A DNA stretch of 64,000 bases from Betaproteobacteria bacterium HGW-Betaproteobacteria-11 (GTDB taxonomy: Bacteria; Pseudomonadota; Gammaproteobacteria; Burkholderiales; Rhodocyclaceae), in the NCBI GenBank assembly GCA_002842395.1, contig PHCV01000004.1:1-64000 (forward strand), in the 5' to 3' direction. Positions 38,840 through 47,250 of the stretch are shown piece after piece. The position numbers and the translations under genes are program-made. The notes under the pieces are model-generated. The model had not been told where the DNA came from and did no database searches. It was given only the letters and a program-made list of their open reading frames with translations. Within the stretch, counting starts at the first letter, position 1, and each line of letters opens with the position of its first letter.

Positions 38840-40741
38840 ATGTTCGATACTGTCCGCAACAACAAAAGAATCGTCCAACTGTTTCTCGTCCTGATTACCT
38901 TGCCCTTCGCTTTTTGGGGCGTCGAATCCTACATGCACAAAGCCGACTCTAGTGTGGAGTTGGCTGTCGTTGGGGGCGAACGGATATCCCGCCAGGAATT
39001 GCGCGCAGCCCTGACCCAGCAACAGGAAAGGCTACGTACGCAGTTTGGCGGAAAGGTCGATCCGGCATTGTTCGAATCACCCGAGATGCAGCGCATGACA
39101 CTGGATTCACTGGTTCGACGTCATTTGCTGGCACAGCAGATCAGAAGTAACCGTTTCATGGTGGCCGATGCCGAGTTGGCTCAACTGATCGCCACGAACC
39201 CGGAATTTCAGGAAAACGGAAAATTCTCCGCGCAACGCTACGAAGCCGCAGTCAATGCGCAAGGCATGACCAAGGAAGTGTTCGAAGCACGTCTGCGCCA
39301 ACAACTCACTTTCCAGCAGGTCATCATGCCCATCAACGATGCCGCCATGGTCGGCGAGACTTCATCTGGCCAGTGGTTGTCCATTCTGCTCGAGAAACGC
39401 GAAATCGCCGAGGCCGGATTCCGGCCCGAAGCCTATCTCGGACAGGTCAGGCTGGGTGCCGATGCGGCAAAAAAATTCTACGAAACGAATACCGGGAAAT
39501 TTTCAGTGCCCGAGCAGGTGCGGGCGGAATATGTCGAACTCAATTCGGCGGCCCTGACGGATCAGGTGGTCGTCAGCGATGACGAGATCAAGGCACGCTA
39601 TCAGACGCATCTCGACCAGTACAAGGAAGGCGAGATGCGGCGGGCCAGCCACATCCTGATTCTGGCGCCTAAAAATGCGGGTGAGGCCGTTGTAAAGGCC
39701 GCTCGGGAGAAGGCGGAGAAAATTCTTGCCCAGCTCAAAAAATCGCCGGCCGAGTTTGACAAACTGGCCAAGGAGTCCTCTCAGGATCCCGGCTCCGCCG
39801 AAAAAGGCGGCGATCTGGGCTGGTTTGCGCGTGGCGCGATGGTGAAGCCCTTCGAGGATGTGGCCTTCACCCTCAAGGAAGGTGCGATATCCGATCTCGT
39901 TCGTTCCGATTTCGGTTTTCATGTCATTCGGGTGGCGGGTGTGCGCCAGGAGCGGGTCAAACCCCTGGAAGAAGTGCGTGTCGCAATCATTGCCGAGATC
40001 AAGCGGGAGCTTGGCCCGAAGAAGTTTGCCGAGAAGGCCGAGGCGTTCGGCAACACGGTCTACGAACAGGCCGACAGCCTGGCTCCGGCAGCGGAAAAAT
40101 GGAAGCTGCCGACAAAGCAGACCGGCTGGCTTGCCCAAGGGGGTCAGCTACCGCCTCCCTTCGATAACCCGAAACTGGCGACGGCCTTGTTCAGCGAGGA
40201 TGCAATCAAGAACAAGCACAATACCGAGGCTGTCGAAGTCGCCCCCGGCGTGCTGGTCGCGGCGCGTGTCATCGAAGTTAAACCGGCGTCGGTGCAACCT
40301 TTCGAAACGGTCAAACCGGCCATCGAGCGGTATCTGCAACATGAAGAAGCACTCAAGCTGGCGGTCAGGGATGGCGAGCAGAAGCTTGCGCAACTTGGCA
40401 AGGGTGACGTTTCCGGGCTGACCTGGTCGGCGCCCCGCACTATCAGCCGTATCGACCCGCAAGACCTGAACCAGGAAGCCCTGCATTCGATATTCAAGAT
40501 GGATGTGGCGCACTTGCCGGCGTATACCGGCCTGCCCGAGCCTGGCAATGGTTACGTGGTCTTTCGCGTCACTGCCGTGAAAAAAGGAGTGGTCGATCGG
40601 AAGGACTCCAGGCAGGCTGAGCTATCCCAACGCCAAGCGGGGATCATTGCCGAAGAGGAGTTCTCGGCCTGGCTGGAAACCTTGAAAGACAAGTTTCCGG
40701 TCAAGGTCAACCAAAGTGCGCTGGAAAGCAAGGAACACTGA
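38840..40741 (+). CDS. ppiD: SurA N-terminal domain / parvulin peptidyl-prolyl isomerase (PpiD)
   Basis: 633 aa from MFDTVRNNKR, the conserved PpiD N-terminus; an in-frame extension to 38753 would run into the tRNA and hairpin. One membrane helix (about 12-32, IVQLFLVLITLPFAFWGVES) anchors it at the periplasmic face of the inner membrane. SurA-like chaperone region (to about 240), parvulin domain (about 265-365: RRASHILI ... GGDLGWFARGAMVKPFEDVAF), C-terminal helical region. Assists periplasmic folding near the Sec translocon. Confidence 0.95.
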   Translation: MFDTVRNNKRIVQLFLVLITLPFAFWGVESYMHKADSSVELAVVGGERISRQELRAALTQQQERLRTQFGGKVDPALFESPEMQRMTLDSLVRRHLLAQQIRSNRFMVADAELAQLIATNPEFQENGKFSAQRYEAAVNAQGMTKEVFEARLRQQLTFQQVIMPINDAAMVGETSSGQWLSILLEKREIAEAGFRPEAYLGQVRLGADAAKKFYETNTGKFSVPEQVRAEYVELNSAALTDQVVVSDDEIKARYQTHLDQYKEGEMRRASHILILAPKNAGEAVVKAAREKAEKILAQLKKSPAEFDKLAKESSQDPGSAEKGGDLGWFARGAMVKPFEDVAFTLKEGAISDLVRSDFGFHVIRVAGVRQERVKPLEEVRVAIIAEIKRELGPKKFAEKAEAFGNTVYEQADSLAPAAEKWKLPTKQTGWLAQGGQLPPPFDNPKLATALFSEDAIKNKHNTEAVEVAPGVLVAARVIEVKPASVQPFETVKPAIERYLQHEEALKLAVRDGEQKLAQLGKGDVSGLTWSAPRTISRIDPQDLNQEALHSIFKMDVAHLPAYTGLPEPGNGYVVFRVTAVKKGVVDRKDSRQAELSQRQAGIIAEEEFSAWLETLKDKFPVKVNQSALESKEH

Positions 40742-40753
40742 ATCCGAGGACAA

Positions 40754-40781
40754 AAAAACCCCGCCACGGCGGGGTTTTTTG
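40754..40781. terminator. Bidirectional terminator between ppiD and fabI
   Basis: AAAAAACCCCGCC, loop AC, GGCGGGG TTTTTT; shared by the convergent genes. Confidence 0.92.
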
Positions 40782-40817
40782 CTTTCTTGGGAGGCGAAAA
40801 GCAAACCCGAGGATGAA

Positions 40818-41618
40818 TCAGGCGGGCAGAGGCTCTGCGTTACCGAGCGCGGTGGTATTCAGGCCGCCATCGACATACATGATTTCGCCTGTGATGCCGC
40901 TGGCCAGATCGGAGAGCAGGAAGGCCGCCGCGTTGCCGACTTCATCGATGGTGATGTTGCGGCGTAATGGCGCATGGTGGGCGTTGTAGGCCAGCAACTT
41001 GCCGAAGTTGCCGATTCCTGAAGCCGCCAGGGTCTTGATCGGGCCGGCCGAGATGGCGTTGGCGCGGATACCCTGCGGCCCGAGGCAGAACGCCAGGTAG
41101 CGGGTCGCGGCTTCGAGGCTGGCCTTGGCCAGGCCCATGGTGTTGTAGTTGGGCAAGGTGCGCTCGGCGCCAAGATAGGTCATGGCCAGCAGCGCCGATT
41201 TGTTGCCTTTGAGCAGCATCGGGCGCGCGGCTTTGGCGAGCGCCGGGAAGCTGTACGAAGAAACATCATGGGCAATGTGGAAGGCCTCGCGCGAAATGCC
41301 GTCGAGAAAATCGCCTTCAATGGCTTCGGTGGGCGCGAAAGCGATCGAATGCACCAGACCATCGAGGCCATCCCAGTGTTTGGCCAGGGCGGCGAATAGG
41401 GCGTCGATCTGTGCGTCATCGGCGACGTCGCAAGGATAGACCGCCTGCGAACCGAACTCTTCGGAAAACTTGGTGATGCGATCGAGGAAACGCTCGTTCT
41501 GGTAGGTGAATGCCAACTCGGCGCCTTCGCGGTGGCAGGCGCGGGCAACCCCGTAGGCAATTGATCGGTTGGAGAGCAGCCCGGTAATCAGGATGCGTTT
41601 GCCGGTTAGAAATCCCAT
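40818..41618 (-). CDS. fabI: Enoyl-[acyl-carrier-protein] reductase (NADH)
   Basis: 266 aa SDR-type FabI, last reduction of each fatty-acid elongation cycle. [15 protein letters not shown] is the divergent cofactor loop; catalytic Tyr/Lys lie in [18 protein letters not shown] with the FabI Y-x6-K spacing. Converges on ppiD across the terminator. Confidence 0.97.
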   Translation of the reverse strand: MGFLTGKRILITGLLSNRSIAYGVARACHREGAELAFTYQNERFLDRITKFSEEFGSQAVYPCDVADDAQIDALFAALAKHWDGLDGLVHSIAFAPTEAIEGDFLDGISREAFHIAHDVSSYSFPALAKAARPMLLKGNKSALLAMTYLGAERTLPNYNTMGLAKASLEAATRYLAFCLGPQGIRANAISAGPIKTLAASGIGNFGKLLAYNAHHAPLRRNITIDEVGNAAAFLLSDLASGITGEIMYVDGGLNTTALGNAEPLPA

Positions 41619-41686
41619 TGCTTTTCCTTGTTTCGATTCGAATCAATCGGGCTGTGAATTATAACGGATCGGCTAAACTCGCCGTC

Positions 41687-43855
41687 ATGCCATTCTCCTT
41701 GCGTTTGAAGCCGGCTCTTGCCTGTGCATTCTTGTTGGCGGGTTGCGATGCCGCGCTGAACGACCCTTATCCGGCGGCGGAACGCAACGTGAACATTCTT
41801 CACAGCGCATTTACCGATCGCCCCAAGCACCTCGATCCGGTGCAGTCGTACAGCGAAGACGAGATCGTTTTTACGGCGCAGATCTACGAGCCGCCGCTGC
41901 AATATCATTACCTCAAGCGTCCGTACACCCTGGAGCCTGCCACGGCCACCCGCGTGCCGCAGCCGGTTTACCTCGATGCGGAAAAGCGCGTGCTGCCGGC
42001 GAATGTCAATCCCGAACGGATTGCCTTCACCGACTACGTGATCTCGATCAAACCGGGAATTCTTTATCAGCCGCATCCGGCCTTTGCCCGCGATGCGGCG
42101 GGTGGCTACGTGTATCACCAGCTTGCCCCCGGGCAACTGGCGCGGATCGAGACCCTGGCCGATTTTCCCTTGCAGGGCAGCCGCGAATTGACGGCCGAGG
42201 ACTATGTCTATGGGCTGAAACGCCTGGCCCATCCGCGGCTCCACTCGCCGATTCTCGGCCTGATGAGCGAATACATCGTCGGCCTCGACGATTTTGCCGG
42301 GCGTTTGAAAAAGTCGGCGCTGGCGGAACGGCGGGATGAATGGCTGGACCTGCGCCAATACCCTCTGGCCGGAGCGGAGGTCATCGATCGTTACCGCTAC
42401 CGGATCCGCATAAAGGGAAAGTATCCGCAGTTTTTGTACTGGCTGGCGATGCCGTTTTTCGCGCCGATGCCGTGGGAAGCCGACAAGTTTTACAGCCAGC
42501 CGGGCATGGCGCAGAAAAACCTGACGCTGGACTGGTATCCGGTCGGCAGCGGGCCCTACATGCTGACCGAGAACGACCCGAATTCACGCATGATCCTACA
42601 GCGCAATCCGAATTTCCATGGCGAACGCTACCCTTGCGCGGGTGAGGTGGAAGACGCCAAGGCCGGCCTGCTAGACGATTGCGGCAAGCCGTTGCCCTTC
42701 ATCGACAAAATCGTTTTCACCCGGGAGAAAGAGCAGATCCCCTACTGGAACAAATTTTTGCAGGGGTATTACGATGCCTCGGGGATTTCCTCGGATACCT
42801 TCGACCAAGCCGTGCAGACCGGAAGCGGCGGCGAAGCGACGCTGACCGAAGCGATGCGGGGGCAGGGCATCACGCTGTCGACCTCGGTGGCGACCTCGAC
42901 CTTTTACATGGGATTCAACTGGCTCGACCCGCTGGTCGGCGGCGGCAATCCGGCAACCGCCGAGCGGGCGCGCAAATTGCGCCAGGCGATCGGCATCGCC
43001 ATCGACCAGGAAGAATTCATCTCGATTTTCCAGAATGGCCGCGGCGTCGCGGCGCAGGGACCGATTCCACCGGGTATCTTTGGCTTCAGGGAGGGCGAGC
43101 CCGGGATCAATCGCTTGATGTACGACTGGGTCGATGGCCAACCGCGGCGCAAACCGGTGGTCGAGGCGCGGCGCCTGCTGGCCGAAGCCGGCTGGCCCAA
43201 CGGCCGGGATGCACAGACCGGCGAGCCGCTGATCATTTATCTCGACACCACGGCGACCGGGGTGGGCGCCAAGTCGCGAATCGATTGGCTGGCCAAGCAG
43301 TTCGCCAAAATCGACGTACAGCTCGTGGTGCGCAACACCGACTACAACCGGTTTCAGGAGAAGGTACGCAAGGGCGCAGCCCAGCTTTTCTATTTCGGCT
43401 GGAATGCCGATTATCCCGATCCGGAAAATTTTCTTTTCCTGTTCTACGGCAAGCAGGCGGCCGTTGGCCAGGGCGGTTCGAACGCGGCCAATTACAGCAA
43501 TCCCGAGTATGACCGCCTGTTCGAGCAGATGCAGACCATGGAAAACGGGCCGCAGCGGCAAGCCTTGATCGACCGCATGATCGTCATCCTGCGCCAGGAT
43601 GCCCCCTGGGTCTGGGGCTTTCACCCGAAGGATTACAGCCTGCAACATGCCTGGCTGAAAAATAGCAAACCAAGCAAGGTTGGCCACAACACCTTGAAAT
43701 ATCAGCGGGTGGATGCCGCCCTGCGTGCGGCACGGCGTACCGAGTGGAACCGGCCGGTGTTCTGGCCGCTGGGGCTGCTGCTGTTGACCGGGGTCATCAT
43801 GGTCTGGCCGGCCTGGCGCAGCTATCGGCAGCGGGAGCGCATGACGGCCCGCTAG
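41687..43855 (+). CDS. ABC transporter substrate-binding lipoprotein (SBP family 5, oligopeptide type) with C-terminal helix
   Basis: 722 aa from MPFSLRLKPALACAFLLAGC, whose LAGC lipobox places the lipidated Cys at residue 20. SBP_bac_5 fold: DPVQSYSEDEIVFTAQIYEPP, YPVGSGPYML and the FFGWNADYPDPENFLF-type segment near residue 565. Unusual: a C-terminal membrane-like helix (about 690-708, FWPLGLLLLTGVIMVWPAW) and no permease or ATPase genes adjacent; the accessory block begins right after. A dispersed repeat gives KKSALAERRD at 208-217. Confidence 0.88.
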   Translation: MPFSLRLKPALACAFLLAGCDAALNDPYPAAERNVNILHSAFTDRPKHLDPVQSYSEDEIVFTAQIYEPPLQYHYLKRPYTLEPATATRVPQPVYLDAEKRVLPANVNPERIAFTDYVISIKPGILYQPHPAFARDAAGGYVYHQLAPGQLARIETLADFPLQGSRELTAEDYVYGLKRLAHPRLHSPILGLMSEYIVGLDDFAGRLKKSALAERRDEWLDLRQYPLAGAEVIDRYRYRIRIKGKYPQFLYWLAMPFFAPMPWEADKFYSQPGMAQKNLTLDWYPVGSGPYMLTENDPNSRMILQRNPNFHGERYPCAGEVEDAKAGLLDDCGKPLPFIDKIVFTREKEQIPYWNKFLQGYYDASGISSDTFDQAVQTGSGGEATLTEAMRGQGITLSTSVATSTFYMGFNWLDPLVGGGNPATAERARKLRQAIGIAIDQEEFISIFQNGRGVAAQGPIPPGIFGFREGEPGINRLMYDWVDGQPRRKPVVEARRLLAEAGWPNGRDAQTGEPLIIYLDTTATGVGAKSRIDWLAKQFAKIDVQLVVRNTDYNRFQEKVRKGAAQLFYFGWNADYPDPENFLFLFYGKQAAVGQGGSNAANYSNPEYDRLFEQMQTMENGPQRQALIDRMIVILRQDAPWVWGFHPKDYSLQHAWLKNSKPSKVGHNTLKYQRVDAALRAARRTEWNRPVFWPLGLLLLTGVIMVWPAWRSYRQRERMTAR
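42309..42334 (+). repeat. Dispersed 26-bp repeat, copy 11 (inside the binding-protein gene)
   Basis: AAAAGTCGGCGCTGG, spacer CGGA, ACGGCGG. In frame as KSALAERR. Confidence 0.9.
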
Positions 43856-43940
43856 CTGTGATGCTTCAACCGGTTGTTCACCCGGAAGATATGGGAAACC
43901 GGAGTTCACGACGCTTCAGTACCCAGAGGAGTCCCACCGG
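43856..43940. other. Junction between core genome and second accessory block
   Basis: No gene recognised; base composition starts to fall here. Confidence 0.35.
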
Positions 43941-44078
43941 ATGAACAGTCATAAGAATGCAGAACAACCTACATGGGGCACAAGTTGCCGATTGGGCGGA
44001 TTGAGATCGTGGGGCTGATGCCGACGGCCGAGGCCTCGGGCATCAGCGTGCGCACAGCCCGCAAGTGGCGCAGGCGCT
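43941..44078 (+). pseudogene. IS481-type transposase, 5' fragment
   Basis: Begins MNSHKNAE, the usual IS481 start, then shifts frame and reads LMPTAEASGISVRTARKWRR, a helix-turn-helix as in IS481 N-termini. Stops abruptly at the integrase fragment. Confidence 0.6.
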
Positions 44079-44087
44079 ACCCTCTAC

Positions 44088-44267
44088 CGCCAGATGCGCA
44101 AGAAACGCCTCGACCTCTGGCGCGCCCATGCCGCGCGGGTGGCGCTTTTCATGAAATAAAATAAACCGCCTAACCCATTGAGCATAAGACTCTTCCGTCC
44201 GAATGCTATAGTGCTTCAGACGGATCTTGTTGCGCACGGACTCAAGAAATGGAGAAGACGATGCCAT
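44088..44267 (-). pseudogene. Integron integrase (IntI-type tyrosine recombinase), 5' fragment
   Basis: About 60 codons from the ATG at 44267: MASSSPFLESVRNKIRLKHY, then SIRTEESYAQWVRRFILFHE, KRHPRGMGAPEVEAFLAHLA and VEG. This is the N-terminal SAM-like domain in the form typical of integron integrases (hYSxRTE.aY..W, fH.kRHP..mg). The catalytic domain is gone; IS481-fragment sequence abuts the break. Divergent from the cassette-like gene at 44401, the arrangement of an integron platform. Confidence 0.8.
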
Positions 44268-44400
44268 GTGGTATTGACCCGGATAAATACGCCCCCTATT
44301 ATTTACGTAACAAAATGATTTATCAATAAATATGAAAAGCACTGCGCTCGGTTTTTGTCCCATATTGGGACGGCTACTTATTAGTTAGGGTACCAGTACC
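44268..44400. other. Putative attI region between intI fragment and cassette gene
   Basis: 133 bp of AT-rich DNA upstream of the intI start. Contains the palindrome GTCCCA-TAT-TGGGAC (44357-44371) and, 14 bp before the next ATG, GTTAGGG (44384-44390), close to the integron core GTTRRRY except for its last base. Confidence 0.5.
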
Positions 44401-45462
44401 ATGAGCAAACGTCGTACCGAGGTGAATCTTGACCCCTTATGCCTAGAGTTGGTACCAGCAAGCATGTGGGGTAAGAATGTTCGCGCTGTAATCTCAAGAG
44501 AAAATTGGGATGCTCTTAGATGGAGTTTCGGTGCCACGAAAACCAAGCCACAATTTATGAAGCTTGATCTCCCTTATCCAGATTGGGAAGCACCAGTTGA
44601 ATGCAGAATATGTGGTGCCAAAGAAAATAACCTTGAACTTCATGAACAATGGCAATATGACGACGAGCGCTTTGTTCAGAAATTAATCGGCATGATTCCT
44701 ATATGTCAGGATTGTCATTTGGCAATGCATCTTGGGCGTGCGAACCAACTTGGATTGGCGGATAAGGCAAAAGATCATCTTGCTAGAGTCAATCAATGGA
44801 CAACGCGGCAGGTACAAAATCATGTCAAGGAAGCATTTGAAAAATGGATGCTACGTTCTCAAAATCGGTATACGTTAGACCTAAGTTGGCTTGCTCAGTG
44901 GATTCCGGAATCCAAAACACATTTAGGCTGGCTGGAGACGTCAAAGCGCTGGGCAGGGAACCGCCTAGATGCTATTGCATGGGCGCAAGAACTTTTAGAA
45001 TCGGATGCCGTTATTATCGATACCGAAACGACAGGATTGTTGGATTACTCTCGCGCAGAGGTCATAGAGCTTGCTGTTGTTACCACACGAGGGAAAATCG
45101 TTTATAACTCGCGCTTTCGTCCTCGTTACAGAATTCCGAAGCGAACAACAGAGATACATGGAATCACAGATGACGACGTTAAAAATGAATCGACATTCAA
45201 GGATGAGTATTCAAGCATAATGAAATCGATACATTCAAAAATTGCTATCGCTTACAAGGCAGATTTTGATAAAGGGGTTATAGAGCGTACTTGTGGGCTA
45301 TACAAGCTTGAGTCACCAGAATGCCGATGGGAATGCGCGATGCATGCATATCGCGCCTTTCAGGAGTCAGGGAGGTGGCTTCCGTTGCCAAGCGGTAAAC
45401 ACAATGCCCTGGATGACTGCAAGGCAGTGCTCAAGTTAATTCGTCGCATGGCAAAGGGGTGA
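44401..45462 (+). CDS. HNH-like zinc domain fused to a DEDDh (DnaQ-type) 3'-5' exonuclease; probable integron cassette gene
   Basis: 353 aa, markedly lower GC than neighbours. N-terminal part (about 60-125): CRICGAKENNLELHEQW and, 25 residues on, MIPICQDCHLAMH, i.e. CxxC - His - CxxCHxxxH as in HNH/McrA-type nucleases, but with HE where the HH pair is expected. A linker with Trp-rich helices follows. C-terminal part (about 205-350): Exo I VIIDTETTGLLD, HGITDDD, Exo II AYKADFDKGV, Exo III KHNALDDCKAV, a complete DEDDh set. Flanked by attI-like and attC-like sequence. No named family assigned; a nucleic-acid-degrading, possibly defensive, role is inferred. Confidence 0.8.
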   Translation: MSKRRTEVNLDPLCLELVPASMWGKNVRAVISRENWDALRWSFGATKTKPQFMKLDLPYPDWEAPVECRICGAKENNLELHEQWQYDDERFVQKLIGMIPICQDCHLAMHLGRANQLGLADKAKDHLARVNQWTTRQVQNHVKEAFEKWMLRSQNRYTLDLSWLAQWIPESKTHLGWLETSKRWAGNRLDAIAWAQELLESDAVIIDTETTGLLDYSRAEVIELAVVTTRGKIVYNSRFRPRYRIPKRTTEIHGITDDDVKNESTFKDEYSSIMKSIHSKIAIAYKADFDKGVIERTCGLYKLESPECRWECAMHAYRAFQESGRWLPLPSGKHNALDDCKAVLKLIRRMAKG

Positions 45463-45484
45463 AATATCTTGAAACTCTGGGTAT

Positions 45485-45505
45485 GCCCTAACAATCGCAT
45501 GAACT
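45485..45505 (+). other. attC-like left half-site after the cassette gene
   Basis: GCCCTAACAATCGCATGAAC, resembling the R''-L'' half of attC sites (RYYYAAC then AAT..TCAAG). The right half with GTTRRRY is missing, apparently cut by the RAYT element beginning at 45506. Confidence 0.45.
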
Positions 45506-46285
45506 AAAGGGGCCAGGCTCAATTAAGTTATAGTTCCCCCATGCCTCGCCGCCCCCGCATCCACTTGCCCGGACACCCGCTTCACATCGTGCAGCGCGGG
45601 CACAACCGCGATGCCTGTTTCTTCGGCGAGGACGATTACTTGGCCTATCGCCAATGGCTGGGCGAAGGACTGAAAGCCAGCGGTTGCCTGTTGCATGCCT
45701 ACGTGCAAATGACCAACCACGTTCATTTGCTGCTCACGCCTCCCGATTCGGCGGCGGCGGCGCAACTGATGATTTCGCTGGGGCGGCGTTACGTCCAGTA
45801 CATCAACAAGGCCTACCGCCGCACGGGCACCTTGTGGGATAGCCGCTACAAGTCGTCGCTGGTGCAGTCCGACCACTACCTGCTGCTTTGCCAGCGCTAC
45901 ATCGAGCTGAACCCGGTGCGGGCCGGCATGGTGGATGATCCGGCACACTACCGCTGGAGCAGCTACCGGGCCAACGGGCTGGGACAGGCGGATGAGCTGC
46001 TGGTGCCGCATGCGGTTTATCTGGCGCTGGATCGCGCGGCGGCGGAGCGGCAGGCGGCTTATCGGGCCTTGTTTCGCTCTGAACTGGACTCCGCCACGAT
46101 TGACGATATCCGACTGGCCCTGAACCAGGGGCAGCCCTTGGGCACCTCACGCTTTTATGCGGCCATCGAGCAGGCGACCGGCCAGCGCCGGGAGATACGC
46201 CCACGCGGGCGACCAAGAAAACCAGTCGGGGATGTCGAGGTGGCGGCGCGACAAGCTGACCTTGATATTTGAGCCTGGCCCCTTT
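45506..46285 (+). mobile_element. RAYT-type transposon unit
   Basis: Perfect 15-bp terminal inverted repeats (AAAGGGGCCAGGCTC and its complement) flank a single Y1 transposase gene; the right repeat overlaps the stop codon region. Confidence 0.8.
45541..46272 (+). CDS. REP-associated tyrosine transposase (Y1_Tnp, IS200-like)
   Basis: 243 aa. HUH motif in TNHVHLLLTP, N-terminal MPRRPRIHLPGHPLHIVQRG and the later YKSSLVQSDHYLLLCQRYIELNPVRAGMV segment carrying the nucleophile Tyr are diagnostic. A basic tail (RPRGRPRKP) fits DNA binding. High GC unlike the upstream cassette gene, so a separate arrival. Likely intact. Confidence 0.93.
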   Translation: MPRRPRIHLPGHPLHIVQRGHNRDACFFGEDDYLAYRQWLGEGLKASGCLLHAYVQMTNHVHLLLTPPDSAAAAQLMISLGRRYVQYINKAYRRTGTLWDSRYKSSLVQSDHYLLLCQRYIELNPVRAGMVDDPAHYRWSSYRANGLGQADELLVPHAVYLALDRAAAERQAAYRALFRSELDSATIDDIRLALNQGQPLGTSRFYAAIEQATGQRREIRPRGRPRKPVGDVEVAARQADLDI

Positions 46286-46289
46286 TATT

Positions 46290-46544
46290 CTAGTAGTGGA
46301 AGCGCAACTGAGCGATCAGGAGGGAGTCACCGTCGACGCGATACACCATGCGATGCTCATCTGTTATGCGGCGTGACCAAAATCCTGATAGCGCATGTTT
46401 TAACGGTTCGGGTTTTCCCACGCCCGCGAACGGCTCGCGTTGCGTCTCACGTATTAGCTTGTTGATCCGCTCGACCATGCGCTTGTCTTGCTTTTGCCAA
46501 TAGAGATAATCGTCCCATGCCTCGTCCGCGAAAATCAGCTTCAC
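46290..46544 (-). CDS. yoeB: YoeB/Txe-family toxin (ribosome-dependent mRNA endonuclease)
   Basis: 84 aa, start MKLIFADEAWDDYLYWQKQD and end HRMVYRVDGDSLLIAQLRFHY match YoeB closely, including the C-terminal His-Tyr. RelE fold, cleaves mRNA at the ribosomal A site. Its ATG overlaps the antitoxin stop (ATGA). Confidence 0.95.
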   Translation of the reverse strand: MKLIFADEAWDDYLYWQKQDKRMVERINKLIRETQREPFAGVGKPEPLKHALSGFWSRRITDEHRMVYRVDGDSLLIAQLRFHY

Positions 46545-46792
46545 TTTGCCAGTTTCCGCTCAACGCCTTTGCCGGCGTTCAGTTGCGCAATGGCCGACAG
46601 AAGGCGCTTGGCGTTGGCGGGTGTTCGCAAAAGGTAGGCGGTTTCTTCAAGCGCCTTGTAGTCTTCGAGCGAGAGCATCACAACGGACTGTTCGCCGTTG
46701 CGGGTAATGATCAACGCTTCGTGGTCGTTACAAACTCGGTCCATGGTGGTGGCAAGGTTTGCACGAACAGTGGTGTAGGTTATTGCGTCCAT
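46541..46792 (-). CDS. yefM: YefM/Phd-family antitoxin
   Basis: 83 aa. N-terminal DNA-binding half (MDAITYTTVRANLATTMDRV, then ITRNGEQSVVMLSLEDYKAL) and a disordered toxin-binding tail. Neutralises YoeB and autoregulates the operon, probably via the TGTAC palindrome upstream. Confidence 0.94.
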   Translation of the reverse strand: MDAITYTTVRANLATTMDRVCNDHEALIITRNGEQSVVMLSLEDYKALEETAYLLRTPANAKRLLSAIAQLNAGKGVERKLAK

Positions 46793-46808
46793 GGTGGGGC
46801 TCCAGTAA

Positions 46809-46826
46809 TGTACGCCTTACTGTACA
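46809..46826. promoter_or_regulatory. yefM-yoeB operator
   Basis: TGTACGCCTTACTGTACA: two TGTAC cores 12 bp apart, as in E. coli yefM operators, directly upstream of the antitoxin ATG. Confidence 0.65.
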
Positions 46827-46948
46827 GAACAAAAAGCGGGGTGTCCAGCAGTCCAGGATGACCAATCCTTCGTTGCAGGGGACGTTCCGCCTATCGGTGG
46901 CGCGATCCGCATCGCGCCATTTGTCATTTCCATCCTCGGAAGTTCAAA

Positions 46949-46974
46949 TTGCCGTACTGCCAGCGCCGACTTTC
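46949..46974 (-). repeat. Dispersed 26-bp repeat, copy 12 (intergenic, minus)
   Basis: On the minus strand GAAAGTCGGCGCTGG, spacer CAGT, ACGGCAA. Confidence 0.85.
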
Positions 46975-46994
46975 AAGGAAGCACGGAATAAGTC

Positions 46995-47070
46995 GTCATG
47001 CCCGCGCAGGCGGGCATCCAGTGCGTTGATGTTCATGGAGTCCCGGGTGTGTCGAGACCGCGGGAATGAC
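46995..47070. repeat. REP/MITE-like element
   Basis: Begins GTCATGCCCGCG and ends CGCGGGAATGAC, with an internal CCCGCGCAGGCGGG hairpin; the common proteobacterial GTCATTCCCGCG-type repeat, about 76 bp. Confidence 0.75.
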
Positions 47071-47084
47071 GAAATCGGGCTTGT

Positions 47085-47250
47085 TCAGCGGTTCCTTAAC
47101 GCCGGTCGCCGGTGCCTCGTCTTTCGGGCATTTTTGCGCTTTTCTCCCTGCTGTCCCGGCCCGTGGTGCGTGAGCTTCTCGATGTTGTGCACCAGACAGA
47201 ACAGCTTCCGTTGCCTGTCCACCTTCGTCTGACCGCGCAGCGTGAAGCGC
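47085..47250 (-). pseudogene. IS1182-type transposase, 3' fragment
   Basis: Minus-strand frame CGKRFTLRGQTKVDRQRK then LFCLVHNIEKLTHHG is the C-terminal end of IS1182/DDE transposases. About 40 codons; no ends or upstream portion found. Confidence 0.6.

Noticed and set aside
41511-41540. AACTCGGCGCC in fabI
   Set aside because: Conserved FabI coding sequence (REGAELAF); no right arm at the fixed spacing.
44166-44176. GCCTAAC resembling an attC core
   Set aside because: It is the codon run for WVRR inside the integrase fragment, not a recombination site.
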